Origin: Streptomyces deccanensis
GTDB taxonomy: Bacteria; Actinomycetota; Actinomycetes; Streptomycetales; Streptomycetaceae
Length of the DNA stretch: 64,000 nt
NCBI RefSeq assembly: GCF_022385335.1
Contig: NZ_CP092431.1
Coordinates: 4,650,001-4,714,000 of the forward strand
Direction: 5' to 3'
Shown here: piece by piece, positions 1 to 8,726 of the stretch
Position numbering within the stretch: the stretch's first letter is position 1
How the letters are laid out: every line of letters begins with the position of its first letter
Position numbers and translations under genes: made by a program
Notes under the pieces: model-generated
What the model was told of the DNA's origin: nothing
Databases searched by the model: none
What the model saw: only the letters and a program-made list of their open reading frames with translations

Positions 1-45
1 GAAGAGGGTGGCCGCACTCGCGCCGGCGACAAAGAGAACTTTCAC
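1..45 (-). CDS. Glycosyltransferase, N-terminal fragment (runs off the window)
   Basis: Only the first 15 codons are present, beginning with GTG at 45 and preceded by a clear GGAGG at about 53-57. The peptide MKVLFVAGASAATLF resembles the first strand of GT-B glycosyltransferases of the EryCIII type found in macrolide and aromatic polyketide clusters, which usually open with MRVLFVAG. It diverges from the gene at 367. If right, it would attach a deoxysugar to the product of this cluster. Too little is visible to confirm more than the start. Confidence 0.5.
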   Translation of the reverse strand, partial: MKVLFVAGASAATLF

Positions 46-366
46 AGTGGGGCCTCCTCGTTCGGGCACGCATTTCTCGGGACGCAGGATGAATCGCGTG
101 GGAACGGACCGGAACAATTCGTTTTCGGGCAGGCGGTGACGGCCGCCGCCACGGAATTCGCGGTAATTCCGGCGCCGCAGGGGCTACGCTGAAGACTTGT
201 CGCCGGGCCACGGGATTTCAATGGCCGTTCGGTCAGACCAGTGTCAAGTTGCGTCAGAGCTTGGTGGTCGCACGTCATGTCCGTCTTGCCGGGCAGGGTG
301 GCGGATGACAGCCTGCGACGTGTGCCCGTGCGACGGGACGACACGACCCACCGATGGAGGTAACAG
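46..366. promoter_or_regulatory. Divergent intergenic region
   Basis: These 321 bases separate the leftward glycosyltransferase start from the rightward gene at 367, so at least one promoter is expected for each direction. The stretch around 100-125 is less GC-rich than its surroundings. I see no clear operator palindrome, no convincing small gene and no RNA. Confidence 0.35.
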
Positions 367-1161
367 ATGGGCACCCGAGCCGACGCGCCGATAGCGGCGC
401 TGCGCTCCGGCCACGACGAACTCGCGTCCTTCGTGGCGGGGTTGACGGAGGCGGACCTGAACCGCCGCTCCGGCTCCCACGAGTGGACCGTCGCCCAGGT
501 CCTCAGCCATCTCGGCAGCGGCGCCGAGATCGGCCTCGCGATGCTGGAGGCGGCGCTCACCGTCTCGCCGGCGCCCGGCGGGGGGTTCAACGAGCGGGTG
601 TGGGACCGCTGGAACGCCATGACGGCCCGGCAGCAGGCCGACTCCTTCCGCAAGGCGGACGAGGCCCTGGTGCAGCGGTACGAAGGCCTCGACGAGGCCA
701 CCCGCTCCGGCCTCACCATCGACCTCGGCTTCCTGCCCGCGCCGCTCGACGTCGTCGGCGTCACGGGGCTGCGGCTGGGCGAGTTCACCTACCACGCCTG
801 GGACGTCCACGTGGCGTTCGACCCGGGCGCGAACCTCGCCCCGCAAGCCGTGGAGCACCTCTTCGAACCGCTGGACATGCTCATCGGCTTCCTGGGCCGC
901 ACCGAGGCACTCGACGGCAGGAAGCTCTCCCTCGCCGTGCGCACCACCGCCCCCGAGCGCCTCCTCGGCCTCGAACTGGGGGATTCGGTCTCCTTCTCTG
1001 AGACCCCGCAGCATCCCGACGGCGAACTGGAACTGCCCGCCGAGGCGCTGCTGCGCCTGACGGTGGGCCGTCTCGATCCCGAACACACGCCCGCGCAGGT
1101 CCGGTTGACCAGTGACCGGGTCACGCTCGACGACCTGCGGAGGGTCTTCCCGGGGTTCTGA
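367..1161 (+). CDS. MDMPI/DinB-type (maleylpyruvate isomerase family) protein
   Basis: This 264-residue protein has the N-terminal MDMPI/DinB four-helix fold (about residues 5-160) and a C-terminal MDMPI_C-like segment. Likely metal ligands are the His in LSHL and the pair in TYHAWDVH, the usual DinB arrangement. Characterised relatives use mycothiol as cofactor for isomerisation or transfer reactions; the substrate here is unknown. The ATG has a GGAGG at 356-360. It is the first rightward gene of the cluster and is closed by a strong terminator, so it is probably transcribed alone. It may be a resistance or tailoring enzyme; this is inferred from position only. Confidence 0.75.
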   Translation: MGTRADAPIAALRSGHDELASFVAGLTEADLNRRSGSHEWTVAQVLSHLGSGAEIGLAMLEAALTVSPAPGGGFNERVWDRWNAMTARQQADSFRKADEALVQRYEGLDEATRSGLTIDLGFLPAPLDVVGVTGLRLGEFTYHAWDVHVAFDPGANLAPQAVEHLFEPLDMLIGFLGRTEALDGRKLSLAVRTTAPERLLGLELGDSVSFSETPQHPDGELELPAEALLRLTVGRLDPEHTPAQVRLTSDRVTLDDLRRVFPGF

Positions 1162-1180
1162 CCCCTCCTCCAGCTCCCTC

Positions 1181-1216
1181 AGAACCGGCGGACACCTTGT
1201 CCGCCGGTTCTGCTTT
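1181..1216 (+). terminator. Rho-independent terminator
   Basis: A perfect 14-bp stem (1181-1194 with 1198-1211) closes a 3-nt loop and is followed by GCTTTT. It lies 19 nt after the stop of the MDMPI-type gene and separates it from the P450 operon. Confidence 0.85.
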
Positions 1217-1443
1217 TCCCGGCCCGGAGGAATCTCTGACATCGGCGCAACACAAGTTTGCACAGCTCTGTAAGAGCAGTTCTTGACCGTCCTGTCGGCG
1301 CCGGCAAAGAATGACAGGGCGTTCTTCGCGGACTGCATAACGGCGTTTTCGCCCCGCTGCGTTCGGGCGGTCCGAAAGGGAATTCACCCCTCTCGTGTGT
1401 CGTGGAAAGCCTCAGCAAAAACCGACGAGAAAGGCTGCCTGCC

Positions 1444-2622
1444 GTGACAGTGACGACTCCCGCAACCGACCTGGACCTGTATACCGACGAGGCTGTGCTG
1501 GAGCCGTACGAGAACTACCGCACGCTGCGGGGCACGGGGCCGGCGGTCTGGATGGAGAAGTACGGAGCCTTCGCCGTACCCCGCTACCGCGAGGTGTACG
1601 ACGCCCTGCACGACCACGGCACCTTCTCCTCCGCGTCGGGCGTGGGGATGAGCGAGGAACTCAACCGCGTCATGGCCGGCGGCACCATCGCCAGCGACCC
1701 GCCCGAGCACGACCGGATCCGCCGGGTCCTCGGGCGGCAACTGACGCCGAAGGCACTGCGTCAGCACGAGCAGCACGTCCAGGAGCGGGCGGCCGCCCTC
1801 GTGGACGAACTCGTCGAGCGCCGCACCTTCGACGCCGTCGCCGACTTCGCCCAGCGCTTCCCCGTGTCCCTGGTGCCCGACCTGCTCGGCTGGCCGGAGG
1901 CCGAACGCGGCAACCTCCTGGACTGGGCGGCCGCCGGCTTCAACGCCCTGGGCCCGATGAACGAGCGGACGCTGGCCGGGATGCCGGTCCTGCAGGGACT
2001 GTGGGAGTTCCTCGGCCAGCTGGCCGCCTCGCGCGACCTGCGCCCGGACAGCTGGGGCGCCAATCTGGTGGCGGCCGTGGACGACGGAGAGGTGCCGCAG
2101 GAGCTGCTGCCGACGCTGCTCGGCGACTTCCTCGTACCGTCCCTCGACACCACGGTGAGCGCGCTGGCCGCCGCGATCTGGCTGCTCGGCGCGCACCCCG
2201 AGCAGTGGAAGCGGATCCGCGAGGACCACACGCTCATCCCGGGCGCCTTCAACGAGATCGTCCGCCTGGAGACGCCCGCACGGGGCTTCTGCCGCCTGGT
2301 GACCCGGGACCACACATTCGACGGCGTGACGCTCCCGGCCGGCTCCCGTGTGTTCCTGCTGTACGCGTCCGCAAACCGCGACGAGCGCTTCTGGGAGAAC
2401 CCGGACGCCTTCGACATCGACCGCCCCAACGTCGCCGCCCACTTGGCCTTCGGTCACGGACTGCACGGCTGCGTGGGCCAGGGACTCGCCCGCATGGAGG
2501 CGCACGCCCTGCTCGCCGAACTCGCCCGGCGGGTGGAGTACATCGAGGTCGGCGAGCCGGTCTGGCGTCGCCACAACACCATCCGCGGCATGGAGTCGCT
2601 CACGGCCACGCTGCACGTCTGA
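1444..2622 (+). CDS. Cytochrome P450
   Basis: This is a 392-residue bacterial class I P450. The K-helix ExxR is E271-R274, and the heme loop FGHGLHGCVG carries the ligand Cys343. The I-helix reads PSLDTT around Asp235-Thr237 rather than AGxET, a variant known in some tailoring P450s. I chose GTG 1444 because GAGAAAGG lies 9 nt upstream; GTG 1402 is in frame but has no ribosome site. Its 3Fe-4S ferredoxin follows at 2656 and a reductase is at 7417, so a full electron chain is encoded. It probably hydroxylates or couples the cluster's scaffold. Confidence 0.9.
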   Translation: MTVTTPATDLDLYTDEAVLEPYENYRTLRGTGPAVWMEKYGAFAVPRYREVYDALHDHGTFSSASGVGMSEELNRVMAGGTIASDPPEHDRIRRVLGRQLTPKALRQHEQHVQERAAALVDELVERRTFDAVADFAQRFPVSLVPDLLGWPEAERGNLLDWAAAGFNALGPMNERTLAGMPVLQGLWEFLGQLAASRDLRPDSWGANLVAAVDDGEVPQELLPTLLGDFLVPSLDTTVSALAAAIWLLGAHPEQWKRIREDHTLIPGAFNEIVRLETPARGFCRLVTRDHTFDGVTLPAGSRVFLLYASANRDERFWENPDAFDIDRPNVAAHLAFGHGLHGCVGQGLARMEAHALLAELARRVEYIEVGEPVWRRHNTIRGMESLTATLHV

Positions 2623-2655
2623 CGACCTGTTCCCATAGCTTGAGAGGGGCCCACG

Positions 2656-2853
2656 ATGAGGGTGACCGTTGACCGAGAGCGGTGTGAGGGGCACGGGGTG
2701 TGCGAGGCGGTCGCCCCCGCCCTCTTCCAACTCGACGACCAGGGCGACCTGATCTTCCTGGCGGAGGGCCGCGACGTGCCCGCCGACCAGCACGAGCCCG
2801 CCGTGCAGTCGGTGCTCACCTGCCCCGTGGCCGCGCTGCAGATGGAGAACTGA
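2656..2853 (+). CDS. 3Fe-4S ferredoxin, P450 partner
   Basis: A 65-residue ferredoxin with Cys10 and Cys16 (CEGHGVC) and a C-terminal CP motif (TCPVAAL). A residue other than Cys fills the fourth ligand position, the pattern of 3Fe-4S ferredoxins that feed bacterial P450s. It starts 33 nt after the P450 stop with GAGAGGGG upstream, and the next gene begins 4 nt after its stop, so P450, ferredoxin and aminotransferase form one operon. It should pass electrons from the reductase at 7417 to the P450 at 1444. Confidence 0.92.
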   Translation: MRVTVDRERCEGHGVCEAVAPALFQLDDQGDLIFLAEGRDVPADQHEPAVQSVLTCPVAALQMEN

Positions 2854-2857
2854 AGCC

Positions 2858-5044
2858 ATGGAACACACGACGGAGTCCGTGTTCCGGCCGGTCACCCGCC
2901 GCACCCTGGAGCTGATGACCGAGCACAACCGGGAACAGCGGTGCACGTTCCTGATGGCGAGCAACTACGTCAACTCCGCGGCGGCCGGACTCGGCTACCT
3001 GCTCGACGCCCTCGTCCCCGCCGGATCCGGCGGCCCCCGGGTCAGCTACCTGCTGAGTTCCGGACTGGAAGCCCTGTCCGGCGCGATCAAGCTGGCCCGC
3101 CACTCGGCCGTCCGCGCCGGGCGCGACGCGGGCGGCTGGGTGCTGCTCATCGACGAGTACGGCCGCTACCAGGAGTTCATGGACCCGCTCGCCGTGGGCA
3201 CCGAGGAGGCGCTGATCCCCCACGTGGTGACGGTGTCCTCGGCCGAGGACGCCCGGCGCAGGCATCCCGCCGTCGCCTGGGAGGCCGTGGTCGTCGTCCG
3301 CGAGGACCAAACCGACCTGGACGACGCGGCCCTGCTGGACCTGACCGGCCGGTGCCGCGACCGAGGCGGTCTGGTGGTGCTGTGCGCCACCGAACTCGAC
3401 GTGTCCGCCCCGGACCTGTTCGCCAACCCCGTCGGCGCCGACGTGGTGGTCTTCGGCGAGAACCTCTCCGGGCGCCAGGTGCCGTTCGGCGTGCTGACCA
3501 TGTCCCCGGCCGCCCACCAGGTGTGGCACAACCGGGTCGACTGCTTCGCCCACACGTCGACCTACGGGGGCAACACGCTGTGCGCCTCCCTCGTACGGGA
3601 CGCCTTGGAGCAGGCGGGGCACGTCACGGAGGCGCACCGTCAGGTGCTGCGCGCCATCCACGACGACCCGCGCACGACCGTCGAGTACTGGGGCCGGCAC
3701 ATCAACCCCGACATCGCCGGCATGGCGCAGGTTTTCCACCTCAACATCGACGCGGTACGCGCCTCGGGCGGGCGGCTCACCACCCGCGCCGGACGGGACG
3801 TCATCGACTGCGCCGGCGGCTTCGGCAGCAACCTGCGCGGCCACAACCCGCCCGACCTCGTGCCCGAGGTACTGGACCGGCACGATCCCGGCCACGACTA
3901 CTTCGCCGACCTGGAACGCCGGCTCGCCCGCCTCACCGGCCTGCCGCACGCCTTCCCCTCGGTCAGCGGCGCGGTCGCCAACCACACGGCGGTCACCCTG
4001 GCGGCGCTCGCCGCACCGAAGCGCCGGACCGTCGTCACGTTCACCGGCAACTACGGCGGCAAGACGCTGTTCTCTCTCAACCTGAGCAAGCACGGCCCGC
4101 AGAAGACCGAGTCCGACACGGACGCCTTCCGCCCTTACTACGCCCACCTCGCCTACATCGACCCGTTCGCCCCGGACGCCGTCGACCGGTTCCGCGCCCT
4201 GCTCCGCACCGAGGACGTCGCCCTCGTCTGGTTCGAACTCGTCCAGGGAGCGGCGTGCCGCCCGCTGCCGGCGGACCTGGTGCGGGCCATCGACCGGCAC
4301 CGCGACGCACACGGCTACCTCGTGGGCGTGGACGAGGTGCTGACCGGCGGCTGGCGCACCGGCGAGCACTACCTCGCCCACACCGACGTGATGCGCACAG
4401 CCGACATCGTCACCCTCGGCAAGACCCTCAGCGACATGACACTGCCCGCCGCCGTGGTCATGGTCTCCGACCAGGTGCGCAGCCGGGCCGAGGAGACGTC
4501 GCCCACCCATGTGGCCAGGCTGCGCACCGAGTTCCGCCACAACCTGGGGGCGCACATCTCCGCGCACGCCCTGGACGCCGTGGACGACCCGTCCCAGCGC
4601 GCCGAACAGCTCGCCGCCTACGCCGAGTTGCGGGCCGCGCTGGACCGGCTCTGCCGCACCTCGAAGGTCCTCGGCGGCGTCTCGGGTGCCCATGCCCACC
4701 TCAAGCTCACGATGGGACACAGGCTTCTGTCGTTCCCGCACGGCTCGGGGCCCGGCACGCTGCTGACCATGGCCCTGTCGGACCTGATCCACCAGCGCTG
4801 TGGGGTGTACATGCCCCTGCTGGCCATCCGGCACCGTGTCGCCGCCGATCCCGAGGACCTGCGCGAGCTGGCCGCCCGCCTGGAGGCCGGCGTCTGCGGC
4901 ATCACCCCGCTGATGATCTACCGCTACGCTGTCGGCCGCCTGCTCCACGCGAAGTTCCCGCGCCTGAGCCGGCGCCTCATCGGCCGCGCGGCCCGTCCCC
5001 AAGTGCGCGCCACCGCGCCTGCTGTCCGGCCCGTGCCCTCCTGA
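2858..5044 (+). CDS. Tandem class III aminotransferase-fold protein (first domain degenerate)
   Basis: This 728-residue protein seems to hold two PLP class III aminotransferase domains. The second (about 285-700) has GVDEV with Asp492 and LGKTLSD with the PLP-binding Lys522, so it should be active. The first (about 30-265) keeps the helix motif SSGLEALSGAIKLAR, but at the lysine position it reads GENLSG (Glu201-Asn202), and the Asp motif is lost. The first unit is therefore probably a structural or regulatory pseudo-enzyme. Normal family length is 420-460 residues. The substrate is unknown; an amino group on the sugar or the scaffold is the natural guess. It is coupled tightly to the ferredoxin gene. 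Confidence 0.8.
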   Translation: MEHTTESVFRPVTRRTLELMTEHNREQRCTFLMASNYVNSAAAGLGYLLDALVPAGSGGPRVSYLLSSGLEALSGAIKLARHSAVRAGRDAGGWVLLIDEYGRYQEFMDPLAVGTEEALIPHVVTVSSAEDARRRHPAVAWEAVVVVREDQTDLDDAALLDLTGRCRDRGGLVVLCATELDVSAPDLFANPVGADVVVFGENLSGRQVPFGVLTMSPAAHQVWHNRVDCFAHTSTYGGNTLCASLVRDALEQAGHVTEAHRQVLRAIHDDPRTTVEYWGRHINPDIAGMAQVFHLNIDAVRASGGRLTTRAGRDVIDCAGGFGSNLRGHNPPDLVPEVLDRHDPGHDYFADLERRLARLTGLPHAFPSVSGAVANHTAVTLAALAAPKRRTVVTFTGNYGGKTLFSLNLSKHGPQKTESDTDAFRPYYAHLAYIDPFAPDAVDRFRALLRTEDVALVWFELVQGAACRPLPADLVRAIDRHRDAHGYLVGVDEVLTGGWRTGEHYLAHTDVMRTADIVTLGKTLSDMTLPAAVVMVSDQVRSRAEETSPTHVARLRTEFRHNLGAHISAHALDAVDDPSQRAEQLAAYAELRAALDRLCRTSKVLGGVSGAHAHLKLTMGHRLLSFPHGSGPGTLLTMALSDLIHQRCGVYMPLLAIRHRVAADPEDLRELAARLEAGVCGITPLMIYRYAVGRLLHAKFPRLSRRLIGRAARPQVRATAPAVRPVPS

Positions 5045-5144
5045 CCGCGCGTCCCTCGCACCGTACGCGGCGCCGTGCCGTCCCGCGTGTCCTTGCCCTG
5101 CCACCCCACGAAGCTCGCCACCACACGAGAAGGAAGTGCCGACC

Positions 5145-6167
5145 ATGCCGGCTCAGACCAGTGACGTGCCTCCTCACCTGCAGGTCCTCAACCTCGCCAC
5201 CGCGAGCTGGATGTCCGCGGCCGTGAGCGCCGCCGCCGACCTCGGGGTCGCCGACCACCTCGGCTCCGGCCCGCGCACGGTGACCGAGCTCGCTGCCGCG
5301 ATCGGCGCCCACGAGCCGACCCTCTACCGGCTCTTGCGCGCCTGTGCCGACTTCGACCTCTTCCGCGAACACGAGGGCCGGGTCTTCGAGTCGACGGAGC
5401 TGGGCGACGCGCTGCGCACCGACTCGCCGAACTCCATGCGCAACTTCGCCCGCTGGGTCAGCACCCCGGCCGACCGCTGGACCTGGTCCGGCCTGGCCGA
5501 GACCGTGCGCACCGGCACGCCCGCCTTCGCGAAGATCCACGGCACCGAGATCTGGGACCACTTCAACGCCCACGACGAGACGGGCACCGTCTTCGACGAC
5601 GCCATGACCGAGCTGTCCCGCCAGGTCATCGCCGAGGTTGTCACCACGTACGACTTCACGCCCTTCGCGACGATCGCCGACATCGGCGGCGGCCACGGCA
5701 CGTTGCTCACGGAGATCCTCAAGGCCGCCCCGGGCACCCGCGGTGTGCTCTTCGACCGGCCCGAAGTCATCGAGGGCGCCGGCGAGGTGTTCGACGCCTC
5801 CGGCGTGCGCGACCGCGTGGAGCTGGTGAGTGGCGACTTCTTCGAGGCGGTGCCGTCCGGCGCCGACGCGCTCGTGCTGTCGAACATCATCCACGACTGG
5901 GACGACGAGCAGTCCGTGCGGATCCTCACCCACTGCGAGCGCGCGCTGGCGCCCGGCGGCCGGGTGCTGCTGGTCGAGGCGACGCTCCCCGACGGCACCG
6001 AACCCGCGCCCCTCGTCAAGCTCGTCGACCTGGACATGCTGGTCCTCAGCGGGGGCAGCCAGCGCACCGCCGCCGAGTTCGACGGGCTCTTCCAGCGGTC
6101 CGGCCTGAAGCTGGCCCGGGTCGTCAGCGGCGGGCTGTGCAGCGTCGTGGAAGCCGTCCGCGCCTAG
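5145..6167 (+). CDS. SAM-dependent O-methyltransferase
   Basis: A 340-residue small-molecule O-methyltransferase of the type common in polyketide clusters. It has an N-terminal winged-helix dimerisation domain (about 10-95) and a C-terminal Methyltransf_2 Rossmann domain with the SAM motif DIGGGHG near residue 182. The stretch IIHDWDD fits the usual catalytic region, where a His acts as base. ATG 5145 is chosen because GAAGGAA lies just upstream; GTG 5136 would overlap that site. It should methylate a phenolic or enolic hydroxyl of the product. Confidence 0.9.
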   Translation: MPAQTSDVPPHLQVLNLATASWMSAAVSAAADLGVADHLGSGPRTVTELAAAIGAHEPTLYRLLRACADFDLFREHEGRVFESTELGDALRTDSPNSMRNFARWVSTPADRWTWSGLAETVRTGTPAFAKIHGTEIWDHFNAHDETGTVFDDAMTELSRQVIAEVVTTYDFTPFATIADIGGGHGTLLTEILKAAPGTRGVLFDRPEVIEGAGEVFDASGVRDRVELVSGDFFEAVPSGADALVLSNIIHDWDDEQSVRILTHCERALAPGGRVLLVEATLPDGTEPAPLVKLVDLDMLVLSGGSQRTAAEFDGLFQRSGLKLARVVSGGLCSVVEAVRA

Positions 6168-6235
6168 GTCACCGCCCGGCCACCGGGAAAAGCACGGCAC
6201 CGAGGCACCGAGGAACACCAAGGAAGAGGACGGCC

Positions 6236-6919
6236 ATGCCCTTCATCAAGGCACACGACGGCTACCTGACGGTCTTCAACATGTTCGAGGCGGACAACCA
6301 GGAGAACCACGAGCGCCTTCTGGAGGAGATGCGCGCGATCATCGACACCGGCCACACCTTCCCCGGCTGGATGTCGTCGACTTTGCACGCCTGCGAGGAC
6401 GCGCCGGGCACCGCCAACTACATCCAGTGGCGCAGCCTGCAGGACCTGGAGAACCGGTACGCGGGCGACAGGTACAAGAGCAACACGGTGCCGCTGTTCC
6501 AGCAGATCTCGACCTCCGTGCACCTGCTCAAGACCGAGGTGGTGTTCTCCCAGCACCACCCGGACCTGGAGCGGATCGAGATCTCGCCGGACCGCGACGA
6601 CTGGACCGTGATCATCGTCATGGAGGTCGCGCCGGAGCACCAGGACGAGCTGGTGAGCCTCCTCGGCCGCCCCGACGAGTGGCTGATGACGGTGCCCGGC
6701 TACCGCTCGCACGGCATCTGCCGCGGCATCGACGGGACGTTCATCGTCCTGTACGCCCAGTGGGCGAGCAAGGAGGCGTACGACGCCTACCACCACATGC
6801 GCGAGTCGGACCGGCCGGTGGAGCAGCAGGAGATCCGTGCCGCCGTGGACAAGATCATCACGGCCCGGCGCGCCCACACCTACCGTGTCGTGTACACGCG
6901 CAGCCGGCAGCAGGCCTGA
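6236..6919 (+). CDS. Two-domain antibiotic biosynthesis monooxygenase (ABM) / cyclase
   Basis: This 227-residue protein contains two ABM-like ferredoxin-fold repeats (about 5-105 and 118-212). Single- or double-ABM proteins in aromatic polyketide clusters act as cofactor-free quinone-forming monooxygenases or as late-ring cyclases; which one applies here cannot be told. Start ATG 6236 has GGAAGAGGA upstream. It sits between the O-methyltransferase and a SnoaL-like gene, and this company is the main hint that the cluster makes an aromatic polyketide. Confidence 0.8.
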   Translation: MPFIKAHDGYLTVFNMFEADNQENHERLLEEMRAIIDTGHTFPGWMSSTLHACEDAPGTANYIQWRSLQDLENRYAGDRYKSNTVPLFQQISTSVHLLKTEVVFSQHHPDLERIEISPDRDDWTVIIVMEVAPEHQDELVSLLGRPDEWLMTVPGYRSHGICRGIDGTFIVLYAQWASKEAYDAYHHMRESDRPVEQQEIRAAVDKIITARRAHTYRVVYTRSRQQA

Positions 6920-6955
6920 ACGGCCGACCGGCCAGGGGAGACAAGGAGACAGCAC

Positions 6956-7381
6956 ATGGCGCGCGAGGACAACATCGCCGTCCTGAAGCAGGCGGTGGAA
7001 CTGATCAACTCCGGTGACGCGGAGAACGGCGTCCACACGCTGTTCTCCGAGGACGCCGTAGACCACGACCTCGCCCCGGGCCAGGGCCCCGGCCGTCAGG
7101 GGCTGCTGGAGTTCTTCGCCGGGCTCACGTCGGCCTTCCCGGACCTGCGCCTGGAACCGCGGCACATCAGCGGGGACGAGGACCACGTGTCCCTGGCGTT
7201 CACCGTGTCCGGCACCCACCGGGCAGCGCTCCACGGCATCCCGCCCACCGGCCGCCGGTTCGAGGTCAGCGGGGTGGAGATCTTCCGGTTCGCGGGTGGT
7301 CAGGTCGTCGAACGCTGGGGCCTGATCGACGACTTCGGCATCCTCACACAGCTCGGCCTCGTCCAGCCGCCGTCCGCCTGA
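6956..7381 (+). CDS. SnoaL-like polyketide cyclase/hydroxylase
   Basis: A 141-residue member of the SnoaL/ester cyclase branch of the NTF2-like fold. It starts with the typical helix (VLKQAVELINSGD), and the stretch FAGLTSAFPDL and the strand SGVEIFRFAGGQVVERW are characteristic. SnoaL and AknH close the fourth ring of anthracyclines by an aldol reaction, while relatives such as SnoaL2 assist hydroxylation. ATG 6956 has AAGGAG 7 nt upstream. It is co-oriented with its neighbours and probably in the same operon. Confidence 0.85.
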   Translation: MAREDNIAVLKQAVELINSGDAENGVHTLFSEDAVDHDLAPGQGPGRQGLLEFFAGLTSAFPDLRLEPRHISGDEDHVSLAFTVSGTHRAALHGIPPTGRRFEVSGVEIFRFAGGQVVERWGLIDDFGILTQLGLVQPPSA

Positions 7382-7416
7382 CCCCGACCGACTCCGACCG
7401 GGAAGGATCCACCACC

Positions 7417-8652
7417 GTGCCCACACGTACCGTTCGCGGTGGCCGTCTCGTGGTCGTCGGTGCCAACGTCGCCGGCCTGCGTGCCGTGGAAGCGGCGCGC
7501 CGGGCCGGCTTCGACGGTGCCGTCACCCTCGTCGGCGCCGAACCGCACCCGCCCTACAACAGGCCGCCCCTGTCGAAGGAGTATCTGCGCACCGGCCCGG
7601 AGCAGCCGCCGCCTTACCTGAGCAGCGAAGCGTCACTGCGCTCGGAACTCGGCGTCGACCTTCGCCTCGGCGTCCCCGCGACCGCGCTGCGCCCCGACTC
7701 GCGGACCGTCACGGTCGGCGACGAGGACATTCCCTACACCGCGGCCGTGCTCGCCACCGGCGTGAGCGCGCGCACCCTGCCGGGCACCGAGCGCCTGGGC
7801 GGCGTGCACACGCTGCGCACCCTCGACGACGCCCGCGCCCTGCACGCCGCGTTGCGCCCCGGCGTCCGGATCGTCGTGGTGGGCGCCGGGTTCGTCGGCG
7901 CCGAAGTGGCCTGCACCGCACAGGCGCTGGGCGCCCGCGTCACTGTCCTCGAAGCGGCACCGACGCCCCTCGTACGGTCCGTCGGCGAGGAGATGGGGGA
8001 TGTTCTGGGCGGGCTGCTCGGCCGCTGCGGCATCGACCTGCGCTGCGGCACCGCGGTCGAGGCGGTGGAGGGCGGCGGGGACCGGGTCACCGCGGTCCGG
8101 CTCACCGACGGCACCGTGCTGCCCGCGGACCTCGTCGTCGTGGGCATCGGGGCGCGCCCGGCCACGGACTGGCTGGCCGGGTCCGGCCTCGACCTGGACG
8201 ACGGCGTGGTCTGCGACCGGTACCTGCGCACCAGCGCGCCCGGCGTGTACGCCGCGGGGGACGTGGCTCGGTGGTTCAACCCGGTGCTCGACCGGACCGT
8301 CCGCCTCGAACACTGGACGACGGCCGCGGAGCAGGGTGCCCTGGCCGCCCGCAACGCGATCGGCGCGGGCCCGGCCGCGGAGTGCTCGACCGTGCCGTAC
8401 TTCTGGTCGGACTGGGCCGAGCACCGTGTCCAGTTCGTCGGCGCCCCGCACGCCGACCACGTCGAGGTCGTCGCCGGCGACACCGACTCCGACGGCTTCC
8501 TCGCCCTCTACCGGCGCGGCCAACGGCTGATCGGCGCCCTCGGCCTGAACCAGCGCCGTGCCGTCATGCGCCTGCGCACGGTCATCGCCCGGCGTGCCAC
8601 CTGGGCCGAGGCCCTGGCCGGACTCGGCGAGCCCGCCCCCGCGGGGAGCTGA
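7417..8652 (+). CDS. FAD-dependent ferredoxin reductase
   Basis: A 411-residue NAD(P)H:ferredoxin reductase of the rubredoxin/putidaredoxin reductase family. The FAD site near the N terminus reads VVVGANVAGLRA, a small variant of GxGxxG, followed by the PPYNRPPLSKEYL signature. The NAD site is VVVGAGFVGAEVA at about 150. The stretch YAAGDVARW holds the second FAD motif, and a Reductase_C domain follows (FWSDWAEHRVQ). GTG 7417 has AAGGA upstream. It most likely supplies the ferredoxin at 2656 and the P450 at 1444. Confidence 0.9.
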   Translation: MPTRTVRGGRLVVVGANVAGLRAVEAARRAGFDGAVTLVGAEPHPPYNRPPLSKEYLRTGPEQPPPYLSSEASLRSELGVDLRLGVPATALRPDSRTVTVGDEDIPYTAAVLATGVSARTLPGTERLGGVHTLRTLDDARALHAALRPGVRIVVVGAGFVGAEVACTAQALGARVTVLEAAPTPLVRSVGEEMGDVLGGLLGRCGIDLRCGTAVEAVEGGGDRVTAVRLTDGTVLPADLVVVGIGARPATDWLAGSGLDLDDGVVCDRYLRTSAPGVYAAGDVARWFNPVLDRTVRLEHWTTAAEQGALAARNAIGAGPAAECSTVPYFWSDWAEHRVQFVGAPHADHVEVVAGDTDSDGFLALYRRGQRLIGALGLNQRRAVMRLRTVIARRATWAEALAGLGEPAPAGS

Positions 8653-8726
8653 GCGGAGCGGGCCGGCACCCGGCCCGTCCCGACCGGACCGCCCCACTGA
8701 AGCCGCAAGGCGGCGAAGGAGACCCC

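Noticed and set aside
197..394. A 65-codon plus-strand frame before the MDMPI-type gene
   Set aside because: No ribosome site, Cys/Arg-rich random composition, and overlap with the start of the real gene.
2816..5146. A 776-codon open frame on the minus strand opposite the aminotransferase gene
   Set aside because: Long antisense frames are expected in 72% GC DNA; its sequence is low-complexity (Gly, Val, Arg-rich), and the plus strand encodes clear family motifs.
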